A stretch of 64,000 nt of DNA from contig JABSTR010001229.1 in assembly GCA_013339765.2 (NCBI GenBank), forward strand, positions 744,001-808,000, written 5' to 3'. A program made the position numbers and the translations under genes. The stretch comes from Haemaphysalis longicornis. Taxonomy: Eukaryota; Arthropoda; Arachnida; Ixodida; Ixodidae. A model generated the notes under the pieces. It had not been told where the DNA came from. It saw nothing but the letters and a program-made list of their open reading frames with translations, and ran no database searches. Positions 43,864 to 55,400 of this stretch are shown here, one piece after another (the stretch's first letter is position 1; every line of letters begins with the position of its first letter).

Positions 43864-45592
43864 AGTGGAACCACGCTGATACGTCCCCCGTACTTACAAC
43901 GACCCGCTTCTTACGACGGATCATTGCGGTCCCGGCAAACCCCCCCATAGGAATAATGCACTAAACCCCGATGATACGACGCTCGAGTGCACGTGGTCCG
44001 CTAAATACAACGGACCCTGGCACGGATAAACCGGTATTTTTTCAATCTTTTACACCGCTTCACCGCCTCGTACCGACCTGTTTTTATTCTAAACCCCCAT
44101 TTGACGCTCCTTGATGTGCAAAGGCCCGCAGGCTGGCCAGACCACTAGCTGAACAAACGCAAGCAAGCACGCGGGCACTCGTGAGCGGGAGTCAACCTTC
44201 GACGGCCCCACGCGGCAGCAGTACGCCAAGGCGCCAACCGCGAGAAGTCGAAGTTCAGGTGGCAAACGTACTGTGAATTTTAAGCTCCCATCGAGCCGCC
44301 GACTAACGCGAAAACACATACGACGTAACCCCACGGCGATGACCGAACACCCGCTTCCCCAGCCCGCTCGATCCAAGTTCTTACTTTCAAGACGCTCTCT
44401 CTCCCTATATCTCTGCTCTATGCTTATCAGTGTCTTTCAAAGCCGCGTTGTCACTCCGTTCCTTTGGTACAGTGTCTCAATTGACGCGCGTCCGTCGCAA
44501 GGGACACGTATACGGTGGCACCGCCATTTTGGGTCAATCTCTGGCCGCCGCAGCAAGTCACTGTAGCAAGACCGCGCTATAATTTTCGCCGCAACACGGT
44601 GTACTCGCGAAGTTGAACCATCTATTTCGGGTTGCTGGGAAACGAAAACAGCTATGTGTTGAGCACTTTGACCCAATAGCGACGGCACGGGACCGTTCAA
44701 ACAGTTTCATACTAATATATACTAGAGGGAAATCTGTCGCTACAGTCGCGGGCCACCGTGGGCGGCGCCATTGCCGCTAGCGACGTTCCTCGCCTACTTG
44801 GATTAGCTAGCCATATGGCTTCTTTTTTGTCTCGAAGCCAAAATCAACAAGAAAGGGACACATTTTTTTCTTGTTTATCGTGCATGGAGCTTCTACATAA
44901 TCACTGACAAATTAATCTTTTTGGAGGTTCAATTTTATAACAAAACAAATTTGATGAACCTTCTACATAATAGTGTTGCTTTTTGGCAGCCAGAGCCAAC
45001 TTTTCAGCCTGTTCATGAGCCATGCCAAGGTCAAGTGTAACGTGCCTGCCCGGTGCATGACGGAACGCTCGCTGAAGCGCGGCTCCCTTAGTTCAAAAGG
45101 TGTCTCCACCATGTACGGGAAAGCCGTTTTCTTTTTTTGTTTGTTTTCATCTCCGCCTTGTAATATCGTCCTTACCGTTCGCTTCGCTTGGTCTTGGCAG
45201 TTTCACACTCGCCTTTTCCCATCTCAATTTGCTTCACCACGTCGGGCTTATCTCGCGCGCGCAAGGCGCGGGGCTAGCGGGCTATACATAGCGCCGGACC
45301 GCACTAGTGTCGCGTAGCGCGCGGCGCTTGGCTGGCGGGCTAGCTCGGACGCATGAAGGGGAGGGGGGCGCAACATAAACGCGGCTTTTTTAAACTTGGG
45401 ATTTCAGCTAAAGGTTCGTAAATCACGCCAGAACGCCCAAAAATACAGAAGTTTAAATGAGTTCTTAGCCCACCTGTCGCGTGAGATCGCCTACTAGGCC
45501 GGCATTTACCCGCACCCCGATCGTACGACACCCCGGTCATACGACGCTTTCTCGCGGTCCTTCGAAAGTCGTAAAATGGGAGTTCCACTAAA
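43864..45592. mobile_element. Decayed pogo/Tigger-like DNA transposon
   Basis: The left end reads CAGTGGAACCACGCTG near 43864. The reverse complement of the right end reads AGTGGAACTCCCATTTTACG (45592 downward). Inside each end lie further matching motifs: ACGAC repeats, a GGTCC/GGACC segment, and CCCCGATGATACGACGC at about 43966 against CGTCGTATGACCGGGGTG at the right. CAGTGGAACC-type ends with ACGAC motifs are typical of pogo/Tigger elements. No transposase frame survives in the 1.7 kb. Boundaries are accurate to a few bases only. Confidence 0.5.
44703..44726. repeat. Half copy of the 42-bp palindrome family
   Basis: AGTTTCATACTAATATATA matches the left half and centre of the palindrome at 8602-8643. 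The right arm is missing. It lies inside the pogo-like element. Confidence 0.6.
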
Positions 45593-46237
45593 AAATTAAG
45601 TCCCGCGCCTCTCGCATAATCCATCGCCACCAAGAACTACGTCACCCCCGGTTCGAAGTTTTCTGTCGCCTAGCTCGGGTCGTCGTTCTCGGTGTACTCT
45701 TTACTATTTTCCCTCATTCGCTATACATGTCCAAGAGTGCTTGGGCATAAGTTGAGGCTCTGTGAATAAACTCGTACTAGTCATATCGCACATATTCGTT
45801 CTATCAAGTGAGACGAACTATCCCTGACGGCGAGTATCTTTACGTGGCTGAACAAGTATATGCTTCTCACATCCTCAGCATCCTCGGAGGGGCTCAGGAA
45901 ATGCGCCCCCTAATTTTTTTCTACACCGCTATCATTGCATTCTCCCTATGTTACCCTGCCCGCATAAGCGCCTCGCCAACCAACATGTACGCTTCGCTCG
46001 AAAAAAAAAATTCTTCCTGGTGTTTTCCTTTGTTCCATACCTGCTGGGATGTGCTTTGGATTTTTCAATGAATGTTGGTCTGAATCCGTGCCGTGTGCTT
46101 GTACTCTTTCGCTACAGCTCCGTGAGTTCGGATGTGCGGCTACGTCGATGCGGTTGCTTCCACGAGACATCCCCCCCCCTCCCCCCCGAAACCCAATCCC
46201 CATGGGAAGGGCGTGGTGTGGTGGGCTGCCAACTCGC
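45593..46237. other. No exon seen downstream of SMYD exon g
   Basis: The minus-strand frame continues after the exon into Gly-rich sequence (MGIGFRGGGGGM) that is unlike SMYD. It is treated as intron or intergenic. Confidence 0.4.
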
Positions 46238-46424
46238 CTCATCATCTCCATGGCCTGCAGCGCGTAGCTGATTGCTGCTGCGTGCATGGACAGTCTGGAG
46301 AAGCACTGGAAGCCCAGCACGAAGGCCTCCACCTTGGCTACGTCGTTGGACGCCAGCTCCGTGCCCTGGCACTCGAGGATCTCGCGGCAGCGGTCCGCGA
46401 TGCGTTCCACGTCTTCCTTGCTCT
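46238..46424 (-). CDS. SMYD exon g (C-terminal helical repeats)
   Basis: Acceptor TCGGCAG. Encodes SKEDVERIADRCREILECQ, then VAKVEAFVLGFQCF and AAISYALQAMEMMR, matching helices of the TPR-like C-terminal domain. The 3' boundary is the only unclear one. GATGAG|GCGAGT would be a GC-type donor at 46237; the nearest GT is at 46232. A 9.1-kb intron separates it from exon f. Confidence 0.78.
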
Positions 46425-49400
46425 CTGCCGACGAACAGGGGGGAGCTCCATCAATCCCTCCCACCGCATAAATGTCGGGGTTAGCATACTGTCCTTGGTT
46501 GTATAAAATATTGCTGCACATTTGTCGGACTAACCCAGCTACGCGTACAATCGATAAACCCAGTGTAGTCACTTGAAAGCGAGCTGCTTTGGCGGGGTGT
46601 TGCAAGAATAAAGAAACCTATTTGAAAAAGTAAATGGCTGGCTTGATTTGCTCAAAATCTGCACGCAGGTCGCATTTTATGGTCGTTTTTTTTTCTAAAT
46701 TTGGCACCTAACAGTGGTGCCCTGGTTGTTATTGTTTAATTTAATGAAAACCCGTTTTCGTTTATGGACATAGATTAAGCCTTTTTTACGTGTATTCGAA
46801 TATGGGAAACATTAATTCGGTAGGCGTTTCTCTCATTGGCGAAATAAAACAGATTTCTAATCGATTACTTGGCGTTGTTAGTGTCACTTTTAAACAACAT
46901 AGACTATAACAGGCCGTGCAAAACTTCAGTGCAACAAAGAACACGGTTTTCCCGAGATTAGTTTTCAAAGTGGATGGTCCTAACATCGTTTACATCGTGT
47001 TGATAGAGGATTTGCAAACTACCATTATAGTACTACCATTGCAATTATATTGGGATCGTCTAAGAGTCGTAAATATCATCTGGCTCATCCGCTGGATACA
47101 TCGAACTCAAACCTTTTTGCGGCACATCATAGAGACCTAGCGCAGAGCACTTAAAAAAAGCGGGATTGCTTTTTTTAGGGGCAAATCCTCTTAGGGGCTC
47201 GGGCTGTCGGCGTCTAATGTCGGCGTCGTAACCGTCGTCTTATGTAGTCACAGTACTAAAACACCGGGACACTCGTTTACGCCTCGCGCTGGAACGCTTC
47301 GTAACGTTTACGCCTCGCGCTAGAACGCTTCGTGCTTCAAAGACGCGAGACGCTTTACAGCAAAGCTGTATACCTCTACCCCCCAATGGTTTCATTTCCG
47401 TTGGCAAAAATGCCAAGGCGCCGAGAATGCACTTATACACTGCATGATACGTTCGCCCCTCCCCAGGTTTCACATTAGTGGAGATGGCCCGGGATTTTTT
47501 GCAATGCGGTTGAATGACCGGTCGCTGCGTCCAAGGGGCATACCTGGCGAATAACTATGCCGAGAGTACGTTTAGCAACCAGCGATGTGGGTTACGACAT
47601 TATGCGATGCAAAATGTCACGGTGCAGACCCCGTGGTTGAAGTCTCAGCCTTGTCACTGGGCTATTTTGCTCGCTGAATTTAATGAGAAAGCTGATCGGC
47701 AGCGGTTCCTCAGAGGATTTCCGCATATAAGTCCTCAACCGTGAGCAGCCCTTTAAAACCTTTAATGCCAAGCATTCTTCGCATGCTGATCCCAGTATCA
47801 AGGACCCTGCTGGATGTCTGGCTTTTATTCTCCCATCTCCTACTCGCCTGTAAAGGGTGCACCACAGCACAAAGGGCATTATAGAGGAGAAGCAAACTTT
47901 AGGGTTTATGCAAAGTAAATTTTCTTACTCGCGCTACTCGCACAAAAATATTTCTTTCCCGTTAGGATCCAAGCATGCTTACACGTAGATGCGTGTGAGG
48001 TAATAGGCAATAATTCTCCCGTGCCACAGAATGCTTCGCACTTAAAGACAGTCATCTGATACAAATTCTGTGAGGGATTTTTTTTTTCTCATTTTTTCGA
48101 ACATCTCAAATGTTCTTACAGCATGTTCAATAAGGGCGTCCAGTCCTTCGATTAGGTGACCTTGAAATACCCGAGCCAAAGGTTACTATTCTACGCGCAG
48201 AACGTAAGAGCTCGCTCAAAAGATATTTTTTTTTCTTTTTTCAAAGACCTACCATTCTTTGCGCGCATATCTGACATCAAAGAAGCGATATCGCCGCTGG
48301 TGGCGGGCGTCCTTTCAGATGCAGCAATAAAAGCACTTGGTAGCTCTATTACATAAAATCCCAACAAAATCAAAGCAGAGACTTAAAAAGGTACAGGTGC
48401 CGCTTTCCCATTTATGAGACCTTTTTTTTTTTCTGGTTGTTCTGGAGTTCACGAGTGTTATGCAAAGCATTTACGTGCGGGATAGCTTGCTTTGTGCGCA
48501 GTTTAAAGTTTATAAGATTGTTATAACAGGTTTTGTATACATGTAAGTTATCAGCCATAACCGTATGGGCGGCAACTTTTGATGATGAATTACGCTAAAG
48601 TTAATGGACGTTCTGCGGCGTGTTTCGGCAACGCTTGTCATCGCTAAATGGGAAAACACACCTCTCTGAAATGGTTTTACTACATGCTCCTAAACCGCCT
48701 GCGTCTCGATCGAAACTGTCGGTAATGTCTGCTGCTAAGAGGAAATTACGGTGTTCCGTTCTGTGCTGAGCTGCAGCTTTCGAACTGCTTCCAGGCGAAA
48801 AGGAAAGATAGGAAGCCTTGCATCAAGATCCCCGCTCGTCCCTGTAATAAGAGTGCGGCCGCGACAATGCGCTACTGTTTACAAGGGTGAGCGTTCAATC
48901 TTCTGCGATGGTGGTACGGTGGCACAGCTGGCAGTTACGATGCCTCGGAGTTCCCAGACACGACCTCTGCGACCAGCCACGACGCCGCAACCCCGAATGT
49001 ACCACGTGGCCACGAATGTACGCAGTTTTATCCGACATGTGACGTTTGATGCAATGATTACAGTGGGGTCATCATGTAGTTGACGCGGTGGCTAAGTCAC
49101 TACTTCGAGCATGCTAGCAAGAACGTGCATGCATGTTTTCGACTTGTGCAACTGCTACCTGTGCAACTGCTTGTCAAAACAAAACCTTCGGCTGACTCAT
49201 CGGGCTCGTTGAATGCGTGATCATCATTAAGCTGCCGTGGCAGCATATGCTACCACACTGATTATGTCAGCAAGAACTCCTAATGTACATCGATCAACGA
49301 TGTCACGTACTTTATCCACCCTTTGCACGGTGCTCGCAAGCAGAACCGTCGCTTCATTCATCCCGTTGCGGGAGGCAGGCCTTCGAAAGTGGCGGATATA

Positions 49401-52400
49401 GTATACGACTAGTCGTTCGCCTAACTAGCCTAACTAGTCTAACTAGCCTAACTAGCCTAACTAGTCGTTCGCCTGTCTTGGTGACCCACTTCAGGCCGAG
49501 AAGTGGTGGCCCGTGGCTGAGAGTGGTCCCTTGTTCTGCCTAGCGGCGTGTCCAAGGTGCACGCCGTTTAAAACCCTGTGACGCAGTGGCGGCAGAGCTG
49601 GCAGAGATGCCGCCTGTATTATGACGATGATAGTGATAACTAGTGGGCACACTCTTTGAAAGTGGCGGGTTTCGGTACTGCCCAGATCACATTACAAAAG
49701 ATACGAAGTAGTCAATAGATAAAGAGAAAAGGAGGCAAACGCACGCACACTGGTGCGTGGTTATGGCAAAGGAAAAAATCCTGACGAGCTGTGGGACTAA
49801 ATTTATGATTACAAATAATGATGGCATACATGTTACGGTGCTCGTGATTACGTAAAAAAATCGAAAATCAGCCGACGAGTGAGGTATCTGGGTTATCTCG
49901 GTCGCGAAACAAATTGACTCGCAACAAATGGCCCCGGAAGTAATGGTCCCAGGCTCGACACCATCCCGTGTCATGCATCGTATTTGAAAATAAAGCCACA
50001 ACGAAGTTTGAGGGGGGGGGGGGGGGGAGGTATATTGTCTTTTTCCTTGTGGTTCGGTGCTATAGCTAATTTACATTTTATTTATATTCACAAGCCAATG
50101 CCGAAGCTACTTCATTTCGAATCCAAATAAATCATCAAAACGTATAAAGATCAGTAAGTCGTTTTTGTAATTTGGAAATAATTCGTAATTTAACAAGGGT
50201 GCTGCATGCAGATAGGAGAATTTAATTCTTTGCGGTTTTCGTAATTATTGAAATTTATGCAAAAAACAGGTGATATTTTTAAAGGTGCAAAATGAAGAGA
50301 AATTGGGTTTTAACAACGTCTTCTTTGAACTGAACTTTTATTTTCACTAACACTAAAATATTTAGCACAATTAACGTAGCTGAGGAGGCGCAAACGTTCT
50401 ACACAGGTATTGTAAGCGAAAATAACTGTTATAGCGCGAATGTGAGAGTCTTTGTAGGCGTCCTGGGGAAATGGTGCCCTTTGCCATGCTACGACTTAGC
50501 CTCTTCAATTTGTAATTTAAGAATAATATCAGCGAGACATTGCTTCAGGCCGGCAAGAGGGCGTTCAGTATAATTTCCTCTCATGCCTCTATAGTTCTGT
50601 TTTGGTAATTTTCTCCACCCATGCACCGGTGAAGATCCCTTGCAAAAATGTTGTCGCAAACTGTCACCCGTGTAAACAGTTATTTGTAAGGGGCAACTAA
50701 CTGCGGCCACATTTTCTGCCTTCATTAGGAGATACTGTTTAGCATTTTGCCTTCAACGAAACTTCTATTTGCCCAGTGAGTTCAGTTTTGACGACGAGCA
50801 TTTTTTCTCTGTCCGATATTTTTGGTCAACGGCAGATTTTGTCAACCGGCGCCTATATGCGGTTCCGACGCTTGTTTTGTGTTTTTTTTTCTTCTTTACA
50901 CGAATACTCATCTCTGTGGTGCGCGCCTGATGAGCCTGACGCATGTGTTCGGCGTTTTGGGCGAGAACTGCTGGGTCCTGCCTGGATTTATTGTTTACGA
51001 CACAAAATTTTCCGACCAATGAGAGCATAATAGCTTCGCTGCAAAAACGATGCACAAAAGGGCGAGAAACAACAGGACAGCGCTGACCTGCCCGTTTCTA
51101 GCCCCATTTGTGTTTGTTTGTTTGTTTGTTTGTTTGTTTGTTTGAGCGTGCGTGCGTGCGTGCGTGTGTGTGCGTGCGTGCGTGCGTGCGTGTTTTGCGC
51201 TGATTATTAATGCCGAAGGCGGCAGGCCACCAACGGCCAGCCATGGACTAAGGGCCCCGTCCACTAACCAGCTCGACCTTCACTGCTAAATAAATTTTTG
51301 CTCCTCCTCCTCCTCCTTCTCCACCTCCAGATACCCACTCGCGAGTGAGGAGTGTGATAAGCGGTTGCTGTATGATGAACACGGAACTTTACGTGCCTCC
51401 ATGCACAGCAGCAATTCACCAGCGCCTTTCATAGCCCTTCTGACGTCTTGTAGAAGGTTTTTAACACAGCCGAGAGACTGACAGCGTGGCACTCAAATAC
51501 AGACAGGACCACCGCTGGTTCGCAACTAAAGCACTGTATCTAGAAACAGAAAATAAATGCCAAAGAAATCAAGCGGCATGTGTAGAACAATAAGAGCGGA
51601 AGAAACAACTGCATGTTTGTATAGCGGCTTTTAGTATACTTGTGCGACTAAATAGCTCGTACTGATGATTATCCCTTTTCTATTCCTTAACACGTGCCAC
51701 TTGATTTATTTGGCCTTATCGCAGGACGAGATGCATCCCTTGTTATAGAGGGAATTCCTCCATGCGTACGTACATCACAAACGACGCCCGCCGCAATTAC
51801 ATCCTGCCTCGGCACACATTTCCGGCAAAAGAAATGGCACACTCTCTTTCATTGGGTTTTCAAAAAAAATATCTTTTCAGATACAACATGCCCTTTTCGG
51901 CCCCATTGAGGAGAGAACACAAAGAAATACGAATTACTCAGTCTAGATCAACATGACATCAGTACTGCTTGGAGTAGTTTTAAGACGAATAGCACATTCA
52001 TAAGAGGAAAAAATATCGATATGCACAAAAGATGAACAGATGCCAAAACAAACAAATGTCATTTAAAGCATTGAGTATTCTAATTCTGAACACGATACTT
52101 CAAGAACGTATATCTATAATACGTGGAGAAAATAAATATAACAATGCTGAGTCCACATTTGCTTCGGGTAACAGATTCATGTGGCTTATTGGTTGCCTAA
52201 TAGTTTTAATATGATGCATCCTCACTGAACGTTTGAGAGGTTCTTGGAGGTAACATTCCCGCGACAATTTAAGATGTTCGAGTAAAGTTGGTTTTTTTAA
52301 ACAACAGGTTTTCCCGCTCAATTTAATCCCACCGCATGCAATTTAATCCAGGCGCCAGCGAAGTTAATCCAAGCGCCATATAACTTAACCCAGACGCCAT

Positions 52401-55400
52401 ATAATTGATTCCTGGTGCCAGCGAATTTAATCCGAGTGCCATCCAATTTAATCCTTTCAATCAAATTAATCCAGCTATCAGAAGAATGTTCAGGGGTGTT
52501 TTGTGCGAAATTAGGCGCAGCTTTGCGGATTTTGTTGCGCGTGGTGGGTTGAAAACGTGGTGTTTCTTGATTCATTATGTGCAAAATATTATATGCGCCA
52601 CACCCGCCGACCAGGAGGGCGGTTTCGTTTGATCCGTTGTTGCCGTGTGCTGATCGACTGCGAGATCATCAGAAGTATCGTCTGTTCGCGTATTGTTACG
52701 CCAGCAGATTCACCAGCGTATCGTTACGCCAGCAGACAACACTACTGTCGCGAGCCGGCGATATTTCTGACGATATCGCAGATGGAAATACTGCTTAACG
52801 CTGGAGAAAAGCATTCATTAATGGAAAATCAGAATTCAAAGGGAATTTAAGTTTTTTTTTTTTATCAAACGAGCTTCTGAAGGCATTGTTACGCGAAGAG
52901 CAGAATATACTTCTGACGCGTGTTATTGACGGTGCTCTTGCAGACGATCAACTCACAGCACGCTGCACCAACGATCTGCGCGTGTTAGTAAATGTACATT
53001 ATGCTGTTCGCATAAGATATTTTGCACATAATGGCTCAAGAAACACCACGTTTTCACCACACCACGCTCAAGAAAGTCCGCAAAGCTGTGCCTAATTTCG
53101 CACAAAACACTGCTGAACACTCTTCTGGTAGCTGGATTAATTTGGTTGGTGAAGGGATTAAATTGGTTGGCACTTGGATTAAATTCGCCGGCACCTGGAT
53201 TAGAAAACCTGGCGTCTGTATTAAATTAGATGGCGCTTGGATTAAATCGGCTGGCGCCTGGATTAAATTGTATGGCAATTGGACTAAATTGAGCGGAAAA
53301 ACCTGTAGATACGATCCTGCTGTGCACACGTTTTTGCACGCTAGCCCTATCAGTTAACGGGATTGCACTACAGTTACCAGAGTAAAAAGAACAAATAAAA
53401 CGTAAAGCTAGTTTCTGCACATTTTCAAATTTACCAACCAATTATTATTGGCGCGTGCTCCAAATACCGTCTGCGTAATACTGTAGGAGGAGTGTTGGGC
53501 AATTTTCTTTTTAAGAAGGACAATTTCTGCAGCGCACCCTGACAGACGTTTTCAACGTGCGCTTCACGAATTGAGGTTGCTCGCAAGTGTGTTGCCTCGC
53601 AAGTGTGAACGCGCACCAACTCGCCAACTTGCTACGCTTCTCGTACAATCGTTATAACACTATAGGCCATTACAAGCACGCAAAAAGGAGACATTAGTTT
53701 GCAGTGAGGACATTTTTCTTCTTCTCAGGAAATCGAATAAAATTGACAGATGACCTGCAGACAATTTTTTTGAACAGCTGGTAGCTCCACTAGAGCAAGC
53801 TTTATTTCTCACAAAAATGGAGGATATTGAGCGGATTTTGCGGGAACTTTTTTTTTTTCAACGTTTAGCCTGATACTATTTGTTCCGGGACCACTATATT
53901 TCCTACCTTGACGTTGGGGCTATTAAACCAGGGCCACTGGTTCTTCCTACACCCGTATTATTAAAGTGGTGTAGCTGTGCGTGTATGCGTTATTTCCTGC
54001 CGCATGTCGTCAATAGTACGATCGCCTAATTTTTCCGTTTTTTTTTTATTCTGCTGTCTTAGTGCTGTATGCCTTTACTCCCCCCCCCCTCCCCCCCCCC
54101 CCCCTCGACCTCCGCTCAAAAAAAAAAAAATTCACCGGTCGTTCCACTATGTGAAGGTGGTTCTACGGCGAAGCTGCGGGCGTTTGAGGGGAGGGGGGGG
54201 GGGAGGAGGGGTGTTTCCTGGACGGGCTGTGTGTGTGGGACTTTTATGTCTGCGGTGAGGTCGTTATCGAAGGACTGTATGGTGCACACGCTGCAGCTCA
54301 AGCCTAAATGACGATCGAGAGAGTCTCTTCGGGACCTGGCGTGGGCGCCCGTGAACTCTTCCGGACAAGTTGGCACCTTGGCGCCGAAGGCGCTTTGCGG
54401 CGTTCTGTGACTCGCCCTATGCACCGTCGGTTCTCCCTCGCCGCTTACATGCCGTCTCGCGGGCACGCTCGTTGAATGCCGCATTAGTATCGGCACGCCA
54501 TCGGCACTTACACTCGCGTGGCCCAGTTCACATCGCGTTCTTCTTTGTGAGTACGCTTCCCTGTGCGACATATATTGTGGGTAAAACCAGCTTACAAGAA
54601 CCAGGCTCACGCCGATCTTCTTAAAGTCAGCTTCACTTGTAAACACAAATACATTGCTGGCAAGGCGTTTTTTTTTCAGAGGCAATGTAAGCCGTCTTAT
54701 ATCAAAATATGAAGGCCCTAGGACCTTACCGGTGCAAGCTTGTATTTTGTGAGCTAACCAAGCTTACACCGATCGCTTAGAAGTCGACTTCACCTCTAAA
54801 TACAAATGAATTGCTGGGAATGCACTTTTCCAGGGGCAATATAAGCCGTCTTACATCAAAATATGAAAGATAGGACCTTATCCGTGTAAGGTTTGCCTTG
54901 GTAAGCTGGCTTTCCCACATGGCGTTTATTGCGCGGGCGACATAATTTACCACCCCTTTCTTGAGAAAGTAGAGAGAAGCGCGAAAGCTAAAAGCGTGTC
55001 CAACCTTCGCTGAAAGTGCGTCCAATCGATCTTCAAACCTTCAAAGGCTCAAATCGCAAACGAAGAAGGAACCGATGCGACGATTATTCGCGCACTAAGT
55101 AGGCACATCTACGAACGGTCTAAATGTATACTGATACGTGGTACTTATGAGATGAAGGTATACTATTCCACTTCATCTTTATGATCGATGCGTGTATTGT
55201 CTTACCGAGAACCGTGCCTTTTCCGCGATTTTCAAGTAACCACTTCGACACAATGGAATCCCGGTTTCACGCACGCGCCGTGTGTCCAGAGATCGTATCT
55301 GAGCGTCTCGATCGACCAACCGGTCTATGGGGAAATACATTAGTTTTTCGACAGAACGCCACCGGTCCCACTGAGGATGTTTTCGCTTTAAAAATCCCGC

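Noticed and set aside
51111..51191. Tandem repeats as a CRISPR-like or satellite array
   Set aside because: Simple TTTG/CGTG microsatellite with no spacers.
54078..54210. C-run and G-run pair as a structured RNA
   Set aside because: Low-complexity homopolymers about 100 bp apart; pairing is trivial and no conserved loop is visible.
54116..54685. 189-codon minus-strand frame in the SMYD intron
   Set aside because: Contains homopolymer-encoded runs and part of the 156-bp tandem duplication; no similarity to SMYD or other families.
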